A DNA stretch of 64,000 nucleotides from positions 248,001 to 312,000 of the forward strand of contig NZ_JACYFJ010000001.1 in the NCBI RefSeq assembly GCF_014855495.1, in the 5' to 3' direction. The translations under genes were made by a program, and so were the position numbers. Under the pieces are notes generated by a model, which was not told where the DNA came from, did no database searches, and saw only the letters and a program-made list of their open reading frames with translations. Origin of the DNA: Euzebyella saccharophila. Lineage in GTDB: Bacteria > Bacteroidota > Bacteroidia > Flavobacteriales > Flavobacteriaceae. Position 1 is the stretch's first letter. Each line of letters starts with the position of its first letter. Positions 55,189 through 63,052 of this stretch are shown piece by piece.

Positions 55189-55773
55189 TTACCGGTAAAA
55201 GTTCATTTCATCCATATATGACCAAACCTCCTGAGGCAGTAAAGGTCTAATATTTTTACCTTCCTTATGTGCATTTCTAATAAATGTGGATGAAATTTCC
55301 ATAATCGGCGCATTTACCCTATGCACTTTAGGATGGTCTTTAAATTGATGCTCTACCTTTCCTTCAGATATTCTGGGGTAGACAAACAAATCATAATTTT
55401 CTAGAATAACCTCGTAGTTTTTCCATTTATGAAACCCTTTTAGGTTATCCTCGCCCATAATTAAACAGAAGGAATATTGGTCAGCATACTTTTCATCTAG
55501 ATGAGCCAAGGTGTTTACCGTATAATTTGGTTGTGGCAAACCGAACTCAATCTTACTCGGTTTTAATTTAGGATAGTCTTTTGTAGCTTGGTAAACCATC
55601 TCGTACCTGTGGTTATTGGCCAACAGGGATTTTTTCTTCTTAAATGGACTTAAAGGCGTAACTACGAACCAAACCTCATCTAAATGGGAGTATTCCGCCA
55701 TATGGTTGGCAATAACCAGATGCCCTATATGAATGGGGTTAAACGTACCAAAGTACAGGCCTACCTTCTTCAT
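55189..55773 (-). CDS. nadD: Nicotinate-nucleotide adenylyltransferase
   Basis: 194 residues. GTFNPIHIGH carries the HxGH nucleotidyl-transferase motif, and EISSTFIRN carries the SxTxxR motif. It adenylates nicotinate mononucleotide in NAD synthesis. ATG at 55773 is preferred to the GTG two codons earlier. It follows gmk after 5 bases and is the last gene of yicC-gmk-nadD. Confidence 0.96.
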   Translation of the reverse strand: MKKVGLYFGTFNPIHIGHLVIANHMAEYSHLDEVWFVVTPLSPFKKKKSLLANNHRYEMVYQATKDYPKLKPSKIEFGLPQPNYTVNTLAHLDEKYADQYSFCLIMGEDNLKGFHKWKNYEVILENYDLFVYPRISEGKVEHQFKDHPKVHRVNAPIMEISSTFIRNAHKEGKNIRPLLPQEVWSYMDEMNFYR

Positions 55774-55778
55774 GTGCA

Positions 55779-56366
55779 CTACTGCTCTTCTGAGTTTTCT
55801 ATTACGTAACCCGCCACCAAATCATAAGCTTCCTTTAACGCCGTATCCAAGTCATAATTCTTAATGACCTCATCAAACTGAGGAGCGGTGGCCAACTCCA
55901 CCGATGCCTTTGCAATTCGCATGTTTATTTTATCCTCACTCTCCGTACTCCTCTTTTTTAGACGTATTTTCAACTCGTCTATACTAGGGGGTTTGACAAA
56001 AACTGCCAAGGTTACATCAGGAAATTTTCTTTTGATACGAAGGCCTCCTGCCACATCAATATCAAAGATTACATTTTTACCCTCGGCCCAAAGACGTTCT
56101 ATTTCAGATTTTAAGGTGCCATAGAAGTTATCTCTATAAACTTCCTCCCATTCTAAAAAATCATCGTTCCTAATATGATTTTTAAACTCGGAAATAGACA
56201 TAAAATAATAATGCTCCCCTTGTTTTTCCTTAGGTCTGCGAGGTCTGGAGGTTGCGGAAACCGAAAACGCCAAGTTGAGTTCCGGTTTATCCAACAAATG
56301 TCTTACAATCGTGGTTTTTCCACTTCCTGAAGGTGCCGAGAAAATAATGAGTTTACCGCCTTTCAT
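55779..56366 (-). CDS. gmk: Guanylate kinase
   Basis: 195 residues with the P-loop SAPSGSGKTT (about 10-19) and the GMP-binding region SRPRRPKEKQGEHYYF. GMP is phosphorylated to GDP. ATG at 56366; the longer TTG start adds one residue. yicC lies 25 bases upstream and nadD 5 bases downstream. Confidence 0.97.
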   Translation of the reverse strand: MKGGKLIIFSAPSGSGKTTIVRHLLDKPELNLAFSVSATSRPRRPKEKQGEHYYFMSISEFKNHIRNDDFLEWEEVYRDNFYGTLKSEIERLWAEGKNVIFDIDVAGGLRIKRKFPDVTLAVFVKPPSIDELKIRLKKRSTESEDKINMRIAKASVELATAPQFDEVIKNYDLDTALKEAYDLVAGYVIENSEEQ

Positions 56367-56391
56367 CAATACTAGTAGTCTTTACTTATTC

Positions 56392-57249
56392 TTAAAGTAC
56401 GTTGAGCATTTGTTCCTTAATTTTTTCCAGCTCATCCTTCATTTGAACCACCAGCTGTTGCATTGGCGCATAGTTGGCCTTGGAACCTATGGTATTTATT
56501 TCCCTTCCAATTTCCTGCGAGATAAAGCCCAGCTTCTTTCCATTGGAATCCGCAGAGTTTAAGGTGCTTGAAAAATATTTCAGGTGATTCGCCAACCTTA
56601 CCTTTTCTTCCGTAATATCATATTTTTCCAAATAATAGATAAGCTCCTGTTCAAACCTGTTGGCGTCCACATCCGATCGCAAGTCTGATACTGCTTTCTT
56701 TAGGCGCTCCCTTACATCAGATTGTCTTTCGGGGTCCATTTGCTCCACGTCTTTAAGAAGTTGCTGTAAAGTTTCTATTCGTTGAACAAAGTCATTTTCC
56801 AATACTTGTCCCTCCTCTGAACGAAAAAGATTGATTTCCTTTAGTGCCTGGATTACTGCTTCCTTTATATGTTCATACTCCTCTTCATCTATATCCTCCC
56901 TATCCGTTTTCAAAGCATCTGGCATCCTTAGTGCCATATCCAACAATCGTAGCTCATCCCCGGCAGCAATTTCCCTTAATTGATTCATGTAATTCTCTAC
57001 TGCGGGTCTGTTTACTTCTGCCGAAGTTTCCTCCCCCGTAAATTCCACGTAGAGTCCAAAATCTACCTTACCCCTAACCAAAGAACTGGCGATAACTTTA
57101 CGCAATTCCAATTCTTTTTCCCTATAACTAGAAGGCATTCTAGCGTTCAGGTCCAGGTTTTTGCTATTGAGTGATTTGAGCTCTACCGTAATTTTTTTGG
57201 AAGGTAGCTGAATTACGTGCTTACCGAAACCGGTCATGGATTGAATCAT
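56392..57249 (-). CDS. yicC: YicC/YloC-family endoribonuclease
   Basis: 285 residues. The N-terminus MIQSMTGFGK and the C-terminal EIGREINTIGSKAN are the two conserved blocks of YicC; the middle is a helical region. In E. coli YicC is an RNase that helps degrade RyhB; the function in Flavobacteria is unknown. It heads yicC-gmk-nadD. A TACCTTTG box lies 19 bases before its ATG. Confidence 0.94.
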   Translation of the reverse strand: MIQSMTGFGKHVIQLPSKKITVELKSLNSKNLDLNARMPSSYREKELELRKVIASSLVRGKVDFGLYVEFTGEETSAEVNRPAVENYMNQLREIAAGDELRLLDMALRMPDALKTDREDIDEEEYEHIKEAVIQALKEINLFRSEEGQVLENDFVQRIETLQQLLKDVEQMDPERQSDVRERLKKAVSDLRSDVDANRFEQELIYYLEKYDITEEKVRLANHLKYFSSTLNSADSNGKKLGFISQEIGREINTIGSKANYAPMQQLVVQMKDELEKIKEQMLNVL

Positions 57250-57268
57250 AGAAACTACTGTATTTTGG

Positions 57269-57276
57269 CAAAGGTA
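57269..57276 (-). promoter_or_regulatory. -7 box (TACCTTTG) of yicC-gmk-nadD
   Basis: On the minus strand TACCTTTG matches TAnnTTTG and is 19 bases upstream of the yicC ATG. No -33 TTG was seen. Confidence 0.45.
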
Positions 57277-57347
57277 ACTGAATTAAGCTTAGTACTATAA
57301 ACTTCGCTCATGCAGTTCCCTTCAACTCTTACCTAATAGATACAATA

Positions 57348-57373
57348 ATGCCGCTATTTTGCAATAGCGGCAT
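57348..57373 (-). terminator. Rho-independent terminator after the DUF1080 gene
   Basis: ATGCCGCTATT-TTGC-AATAGCGGCAT, an 11-bp stem, lies 13 bases past the DUF1080 stop. On the minus strand it is followed by ATTGTATC, a weak T tract. Confidence 0.7.
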
Positions 57374-57385
57374 CGTATTCTTTAC

Positions 57386-58141
57386 TTAAAGTTGCTTTAT
57401 TTTTATGTTTTTATAGGACACTTTGTCGTTATGGTCCTGCAGCCCAATTTTACCGGTGTGGTACTTTCCAAAATGTTCCCAGCCGTTAAACTTACTTTTA
57501 GATACCATTTGGTCCCAAGCCTCATTACCCACGGGAAATTCTACAACTTTAGTACCATTGAGCTCAACACTACCTTTTTCTTCTTTATGGTTGACAGTAA
57601 TGACCATGGTATTCCATTCACCGGCTGGCTTGGCTACATCTTTAGATGGTTCAACCATATCATAAAGTGCTCCGGCCTGATGCGATTTACCAGCCTTGGC
57701 ATCGGGGTGCCTTTCGTTGTCCAACACCTGTACTTCAGGACCGGTTGCGTAGGGTACGGACTGACCTACACTTTCGTTAACTCCCCAAAAAACGCCGCTA
57801 TTTCCACCTTCGGAAATTTTCCAATCCAAAGAAAGAACAAAATCTGTGTATTCTTTCTCAGTCACCAAATCGTGTAACTCACCTTTCTTTTTTTCACTAG
57901 GCGGATAGTAAACCATGGCGCCATCTTCCAATTTCCAGTTTTCGGAAACGCTATCCTTTCCATATACCTTCCATCCATCAAAAGAAGTGCCATCGAACAA
58001 AGTAATCCACTCCGTATTCGATTTTTCTTTCTTCGTTTCAATCTCGGTACTTTCGGCGGTCATTTCTGCTTTCTTCTCAGCCTTTTCCTTGCATGCCATT
58101 GTTGATAAGGCAATGCACGCCATTAGGGTTAATTTTTTCAT
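57386..58141 (-). CDS. DUF1080 (3-keto-disaccharide hydrolase-like) lipoprotein
   Basis: 251 residues. A lipobox (LSTMAC) and a Lys/Glu-rich linker precede the DUF1080 domain (about 45-250): LFDGTSFDGWKVYG, SLDWKISEGGNSGVFW, TGPEVQVLDNERHPD, AGALYDMVEPSK and WNTMVITV. Pfam names the family 3-keto-disaccharide hydrolase. As a lipoprotein it acts in the periplasm or on the surface. It is probably co-transcribed with the cytoplasmic isomerase upstream, although a terminator-like hairpin lies between them. Confidence 0.9.
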   Translation of the reverse strand: MKKLTLMACIALSTMACKEKAEKKAEMTAESTEIETKKEKSNTEWITLFDGTSFDGWKVYGKDSVSENWKLEDGAMVYYPPSEKKKGELHDLVTEKEYTDFVLSLDWKISEGGNSGVFWGVNESVGQSVPYATGPEVQVLDNERHPDAKAGKSHQAGALYDMVEPSKDVAKPAGEWNTMVITVNHKEEKGSVELNGTKVVEFPVGNEAWDQMVSKSKFNGWEHFGKYHTGKIGLQDHNDKVSYKNIKIKQL

Positions 58142-58185
58142 TGATTTTTGGTATTAATTAGTTGTTTGAATTTGATTTATAAGTA

Positions 58186-58206
58186 AAGGGGGCAAATAGC
58201 CCCCTT
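58186..58206 (-). terminator. Hairpin between isomerase and DUF1080 genes
   Basis: AAGGGGGC-AAATA-GCCCCCTT, a perfect 8-bp stem, directly after the isomerase stop. There is only a weak T tract, so it may act as a partial terminator or an mRNA-stabilising hairpin. Confidence 0.55.
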
Positions 58207-58211
58207 AAGAT

Positions 58212-59264
58212 TTATGTTCCCAATATTTTCTTTAGCATCTCTTTGTCTATTTCCGCCCCGGCAAAATCATCAAATGTTTTTTCCGTGGCCTCAATAATGT
58301 GATCCTGAATGAACTTGGCACCTTCTCTAGCACCTTGTTCCGGACTTTTTATACAACATTCCCATTCCATCACGGCCCATACATCACAGCCGTACTGAGT
58401 AAGTTTGGAAAATATAGTCTTAAAATCTATTTGCCCATCTCCCAAAGAACGGTAGCGACCCGCTCTTTGGCCCCAATCATTATAACCTCCAAAAGCTCCT
58501 TTTTTACCGGTGGGATTGAATTCCGAATCCTTAACATGAAATGATTTGATAAATTCATGGTAATGGTCAATGTAGGTGATATAGTCCAATTGCTGAAGCA
58601 CAAAGTGACTTGGATCATAGAGGATATTTACTCTCTTATGATTTCCGGTGGCTTCTAAGAAGCGCTCAAAAGTATCTCCGTCATGCAGATCTTCTCCTGG
58701 GTGTATTTCATAACATACATCTACCCCCTCTTCGTCAAAATGGTTAAGGATGGGCATCCATCTTTTTGCCAATTCTTCAAAACCCATTTCTACCAAGCCG
58801 GCAGGACGCTGTGGCCAAGGATGCCACGTATGCCACAGGAGGGCACCAGAAAATGTAGCGTGAGCTGTAATACCCAATCTTCTACTGGCGGTTGCGGCTT
58901 TTTTTACCACATCAACGGCCCATTCGGTTCTTGCCTTTGGATTGTTCTTAACGGCATCCGGCGCAAAATTATCGAACATAAGATCGTAGGCAGGGTGTAC
59001 TGCCACCAATTGTCCCTGTAAATGGGTCGAAAGTTCAGTGATTTCAAGTCCGTACGAATTCACTTTTCCTTTTAACTCATCGCAATAATCCTGACTTTCT
59101 GCTGCCTTGTCCAAATCGATCAAAAACTTCTCCCAGGTAGGAATTTGAATTCCCTTATAACCAAGGTCTGCTGCCCATTTACACATTCCGTCCAAAGAAT
59201 TGAAGGGTTCCTTATTGTCTACGAATTGGGCCAAAAAGACGGCCGGTCCTTTAATTGTTTTCAT
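58212..59264 (-). CDS. Sugar phosphate isomerase/epimerase (TIM barrel)
   Basis: 350 residues with no signal peptide. A xylose-isomerase-like TIM barrel: ADLGYKGIQIPTW, ITAHATFSGALLWH, VCYEIHPGED, NILYDPSHFVLQQ, KSFHVKDSEFN and WAVMEWEC. The conserved Glu, Asp and His residues bind a divalent metal. It would isomerise or epimerise a keto-sugar from the DUF1080-linked pathway, but the substrate is unknown. The gene precedes DUF1080 by 70 bases. Confidence 0.9.
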   Translation of the reverse strand: MKTIKGPAVFLAQFVDNKEPFNSLDGMCKWAADLGYKGIQIPTWEKFLIDLDKAAESQDYCDELKGKVNSYGLEITELSTHLQGQLVAVHPAYDLMFDNFAPDAVKNNPKARTEWAVDVVKKAATASRRLGITAHATFSGALLWHTWHPWPQRPAGLVEMGFEELAKRWMPILNHFDEEGVDVCYEIHPGEDLHDGDTFERFLEATGNHKRVNILYDPSHFVLQQLDYITYIDHYHEFIKSFHVKDSEFNPTGKKGAFGGYNDWGQRAGRYRSLGDGQIDFKTIFSKLTQYGCDVWAVMEWECCIKSPEQGAREGAKFIQDHIIEATEKTFDDFAGAEIDKEMLKKILGT

Positions 59265-59616
59265 TTTTAGTGTTGTTTGTTCTTACTATACACCTCATAT
59301 TTTACCTCCTAATTTGGCAAATATGACTTATATTTATTTCTAAATCTTTCATCATTTTTACAAGAAAAATGGGAAGTCATAAATATAGGGAATCCCTCAG
59401 GATTAACACAAGATAATTGATGTCATTACACTTTTGGACCAAAAGGTTTACGTTCATTTTTTTCAACCAGAGCAGGGTTGGGATGTCGTTTTTCCGATAA
59501 TTAACGGAAAAACAAGGTCATATATCCAATAGTTAATTTTCGTCATATTATTTAAACTTATATTGTTTAGTTCAAAGTTAATTTAAAGCAGTTTTCTCGC
59601 TAAAAACTACTGTTCT
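59265..59616. other. 352-base divergent intergenic region with an inverted repeat
   Basis: No gene or strong promoter seen. It is A+T rich and contains the 9-bp inverted repeat listed separately and a weaker CAACC-N7-GGTTG repeat (59464-59480). It separates the isomerase from the divergent ASCH gene. Confidence 0.7.
59488..59513. repeat. Perfect inverted repeat GTTTTTCCG-N8-CGGAAAAAC
   Basis: Nine bases mirrored around ATAATTAA. There is no T tract and it sits in a divergent promoter region, so an operator is more likely than a terminator. No matching regulator is adjacent. Confidence 0.6.
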
Positions 59617-60081
59617 ATGGAAAATGCTTCGGCAAGACATCTTTGGGGAGACTATTTAGACCAGCACTTGGAATATGCCTTTACAGAGGCTCCAAAAGTA
59701 ATTCATTTTTGCAATAACGAACAGGATGCCAATGAGTGCGCAATGTTGGTGAAAAAAGGAATTAAAAAAGCTACTTCTCCATGCTTACTGGAATTACAAC
59801 TAAGTAAAGAGCCCTTACCTAAAATAGGGGACTTTATGATAGTAACAAATTGGGAAGGCGAGGCCCAATGCTTGGTAAGGACCACTTCCGTTAGGCTAAA
59901 ACCCTTTTTTAGTATTGATGAATATTATGCAAAAGTAGAGGGTGAAGGGGATAAAAGTCTTGCTTATTGGAAAAAATCACATTGGGATTACTACACTAAA
60001 ACCCTACAACCCTTTGGCCGTAAACCCAATGAAAGTATGATTGTGGTCTGCCAAGAATTTGAGAAAGTATTCGAGCGATAA
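59617..60081 (+). CDS. ASCH-domain protein
   Basis: 154 residues. DEYYAKVEGEGDKSLAYWKK with HWDYYTKTLQPFGRKP is the typical ASCH core, a PUA-like RNA-binding fold. LPKIGDFMIVTNWEGEAQCLVRTTSV matches the central strands. Function unknown, possibly RNA or nucleotide binding. It lies inside the sugar-catabolism neighbourhood on the opposite strand. Confidence 0.88.
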   Translation: MENASARHLWGDYLDQHLEYAFTEAPKVIHFCNNEQDANECAMLVKKGIKKATSPCLLELQLSKEPLPKIGDFMIVTNWEGEAQCLVRTTSVRLKPFFSIDEYYAKVEGEGDKSLAYWKKSHWDYYTKTLQPFGRKPNESMIVVCQEFEKVFER

Positions 60082-60117
60082 AAAAATCCCTGAAACCTCG
60101 TTCGGTCTCAGGGATTT
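60081..60117. terminator. Terminator between ASCH and Gfo/Idh/MocA genes
   Basis: AAATCCCTGA pairs with TCAGGGATTT, with an inner ACC/GGT pair; six A on the plus strand give a T run on the minus strand. It terminates the oxidoreductase transcript and may also stop ASCH. Confidence 0.8.
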
Positions 60118-60140
60118 ACATATAATTCACTTTAAAGGGT

Positions 60141-61280
60141 CTACTCCTCAAGTTCTACCCAAGTATTTCCGTTTTTATGGGATTCTACCGTGGCTTCGAT
60201 AAAGTTCATGCCGCGTACACCATCCTTCATGGTTGGGTAAGATCCTTCTTGCTGCTCTTCTCCACGAATGGCCCTAGCCACACCCAGGTAAATGTTGGCC
60301 ATGGAATCAAAAATCCCTTCTGGATGTCCGGCAGGTAATTTTGTACCGTCTAGAGAAAACTCACTATTATAGGCATGACCCGGTTTGTATACTTTGGTAG
60401 GCTCCGTATCGCTCATCATATACAAGAAATTAGGTTTCTCCTGCTCCCATCTAAAAGACGCTTTTTCACCATAAATGGCGATGGCCAACCCATTTTCTTC
60501 TCCAGTTGCAACTTGACTACCCCTTATAACACCTTTTACGTGCTCACCCATACGGATAAGGACCGTACCATCAACATCCATCTGGTTATCTTCATATAGG
60601 TAATTAAAGTCGCAAAGAAGAGACTTTACCTCTAGCCCGGTAGTGTATTCAACCATGTTAAAGGCATGAACACCAATATCTCCCATACAAGAGCTAATAC
60701 CCGCCTTTTTGGGGTCCAGTCTCCAAACGCTTGATCTCTTTTCCTTATCGTGGATGATTGGATTGATCCATCCTTGGTAGTACCTAGCGTCCACTTTGTG
60801 GATTTTTCCTAAGGCTCCCTGCTTGATCATTTCCTTCATTTGACGTACCATTGGGTAACCGGTATAGGTATGTGTAAGAGCGAATATAGATCCTGATTTT
60901 TGATGCGCCTCTTGTAAAATTTTCGCCTCCTCCAATGTGGTGGTCATTGGCTTTTCACAAATAACGTGAAAACCATTATCCAACAACTTTTTGGCCATAG
61001 GGAAGTGAAGGAAATTGGGCGTAAGTACGGAGCAAACTTGAATTCGCTCATCTTCAGGCAGCTTTAGCTCTTCCTCTACCATGGTATCAAAATCCTTGTA
61101 TATCCTATTGGTAGGCACGTCAATTTCTTTGGCAAAAGCCATATTCTGCTCAAAATCCGGGTTAAAAACAGCCCCTACGATTTGATAGTTATCATTGATA
61201 TGGGAAGCCACACGGTGTAAAACTCCAATTAACGAGTCGCCACCACCTCCCAAAATTCCTAATCTGATTTTCTTTGGCAT
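60141..61280 (-). CDS. Gfo/Idh/MocA-family oxidoreductase
   Basis: 379 residues, NAD(P)-binding Rossmann fold near the N-terminus (IRLGILGGGGDSLIGVLHR) and the family motif CEKPMTTTLEEAKIL. Later residues (SCMGDIGVHAFNMVEY, with H) belong to the catalytic C-terminal domain. It likely oxidises or reduces a sugar or inositol derivative. Only 63 bases separate it from the MFS gene upstream. Confidence 0.93.
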   Translation of the reverse strand: MPKKIRLGILGGGGDSLIGVLHRVASHINDNYQIVGAVFNPDFEQNMAFAKEIDVPTNRIYKDFDTMVEEELKLPEDERIQVCSVLTPNFLHFPMAKKLLDNGFHVICEKPMTTTLEEAKILQEAHQKSGSIFALTHTYTGYPMVRQMKEMIKQGALGKIHKVDARYYQGWINPIIHDKEKRSSVWRLDPKKAGISSCMGDIGVHAFNMVEYTTGLEVKSLLCDFNYLYEDNQMDVDGTVLIRMGEHVKGVIRGSQVATGEENGLAIAIYGEKASFRWEQEKPNFLYMMSDTEPTKVYKPGHAYNSEFSLDGTKLPAGHPEGIFDSMANIYLGVARAIRGEEQQEGSYPTMKDGVRGMNFIEATVESHKNGNTWVELEE

Positions 61281-61343
61281 TGTAATCCTATTTAATGATT
61301 GAAAAGTTGTATTTGAATTAAGGGTAACAATTTAATAAAATAG

Positions 61344-62570
61344 CTACGATTTAAAGGCTATTTTTTCATTTTTGAACAGAATAAGGTATAGAATCATGAC
61401 AATGAAGGCAAAAGAGGCCGGATAGCACCAGATAGACCGCCAATCATGCACATTTTCTGTTACCAAATAGTTGTCCGTGATGATACCAGCAATCCAAAAG
61501 CCTATAAGCATGCCCACCCCATAAGTGGCCAATGTGATCAAACCTTGTGCTGAACTTTTAAACGCTGTCCCTGCTTTGCTATCGGTATAAATCTGACCCG
61601 AAACAAAGAAAAAATCATAGCAGATTCCATGAAGGGCAATTCCCAAAAGAAGCACAAACGGCATATCACCATTACTGGCAAATGCAAAAAATAAATATCG
61701 TAATCCCCAAGCCAACATAGCCACCAAAATGGTCATTTTAAAACCAAATCGCTTAAAAAAGTAGGGTAATAAAAGAAGGAACAATACTTCGGATACTTGA
61801 CCAACCGTCATTTTACCTGCTGGATTGGAAACACCAATTTCGCCTAAAAATTGACCGGCATGTTGGTAATAGAATGCCAATGGCACACATATAAAAACAG
61901 AGGCCAGAAAAAATACCAGAAAATTTCTGTCCTTTAACAACGCCAAGGCATCCAAACCTAGCAATTCCTTAAGAGAAACCTTTTTAGAACTACTGGCCTT
62001 AGGTGGCGTTTTTGGCAAGGTAAAACTGAACAATCCCAGAATAGCCGAGGAGACAGCAGCCATTAAAAATGTATTGCGTAACAGCCCTTCTGAAATTCCT
62101 CCTTGGGAATCCCAATTCAATAAACTGATCAATAGGCCTGCCGTAATCCATCCAGCGGTACCAAAAACCCGTACAAAGGAGAACTCTTTTGCGGGATCCT
62201 TCATTTGCCCAAAAGAAACAGAATTGACCAATGCCAAGGTAGACATGTACAAAATCATGTAAACCAACAAATAAGGAAAAAAGCCTTCAAAGCTATCGGC
62301 TCTGTATAGCATGAACATTAATATGGCCCCCACCAGATGGACCAGCCCCAAGATTCTTTCGGCATTAAAAAACCGGTCTGCAATCAACCCAATAATAAAA
62401 GGTGAAAGAATGGCTCCCCAGGATTGGGTAGAATAGGCCAATGCTATTTGGGACCCATTCGAGTCCAAAGTATTGGGTAAATAGATTCCCAAGGTTACGA
62501 ACCAACTTCCCCAGATGAAGAATTCAAGAAACATCATCAAGGAAAGTTGGATGCGTATGTTTGTACCCAT
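61344..62570 (-). CDS. MFS permease, nucleoside/sugar type (NupG-like)
   Basis: 408 residues with 12 membrane helices. MFLEFFIWGSWFVTLGIYLPNTL and SFVRVFGTAGWITAGLLIS are features of the nucleoside:H+ symporter branch of MFS, which in Bacteroidota often sits beside sugar-oxidoreductase genes. It probably imports the substrate of the following oxidoreductase. The DinB gene ends three bases before its start. Confidence 0.88.
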   Translation of the reverse strand: MGTNIRIQLSLMMFLEFFIWGSWFVTLGIYLPNTLDSNGSQIALAYSTQSWGAILSPFIIGLIADRFFNAERILGLVHLVGAILMFMLYRADSFEGFFPYLLVYMILYMSTLALVNSVSFGQMKDPAKEFSFVRVFGTAGWITAGLLISLLNWDSQGGISEGLLRNTFLMAAVSSAILGLFSFTLPKTPPKASSSKKVSLKELLGLDALALLKDRNFLVFFLASVFICVPLAFYYQHAGQFLGEIGVSNPAGKMTVGQVSEVLFLLLLPYFFKRFGFKMTILVAMLAWGLRYLFFAFASNGDMPFVLLLGIALHGICYDFFFVSGQIYTDSKAGTAFKSSAQGLITLATYGVGMLIGFWIAGIITDNYLVTENVHDWRSIWCYPASFAFIVMILYLILFKNEKIAFKS

Positions 62571-62573
62571 GGG

Positions 62574-63017
62574 TTATCGCTTATAGAAAATATAATCCAA
62601 GGCCAAAGGCTCTAAACCATTTTGCCTTAAATCCATCATGATTTGACCGCGATGATGGGCAGAATGGTTAATAATGTGAAATAATATATCCTGAACTGTA
62701 TTCGCAAACAACCTGCCCTCAGAACTTTCATAGCTTATGCGCTTCTCAAAGTTATACGTATGGGAGGTGATATCAAAAGTGGCGCGTTGATTTTCGTAAT
62801 GAATTTCTTCCCATGTATTGGGGTCATGAATATCAAATACATTAAAAGCACTTTTTTCTTCCCTCAATCTAGCATTCCAAATGTGGTGTGCGTTCAGTAC
62901 ATGGCTAAACAATTCCTTGCTTTTTACGGGCACGGAATCAAGCTCATCACAATAGGCAATGAGTTTTTTGTTACAAAAGAAATTGTAATCAAAAAGTTGG
63001 TTGAAAAAAGTTTTCAC
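62574..63017 (-). CDS. DinB-family protein
   Basis: 147 residues with the DinB four-helix-bundle pattern; HHIW, HIINHSAHHRGQ supply three His (HH..H) that would bind a divalent metal. DinB proteins act as metal-dependent thiol transferases or are of unknown role. The start is GTG: an upstream stop lies four codons before and no ATG is available. It lies between two sugar-metabolism genes in the same direction. Confidence 0.85.
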   Translation of the reverse strand: MKTFFNQLFDYNFFCNKKLIAYCDELDSVPVKSKELFSHVLNAHHIWNARLREEKSAFNVFDIHDPNTWEEIHYENQRATFDITSHTYNFEKRISYESSEGRLFANTVQDILFHIINHSAHHRGQIMMDLRQNGLEPLALDYIFYKR

Positions 63018-63052
63018 TTTGTTAGGTCAATGCGATTTATTACAAATGGGAA

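Noticed and set aside
59464-59480. CAACC-N7-GGTTG as a terminator
   Set aside because: The stem is only five bases and there is no T run after it.
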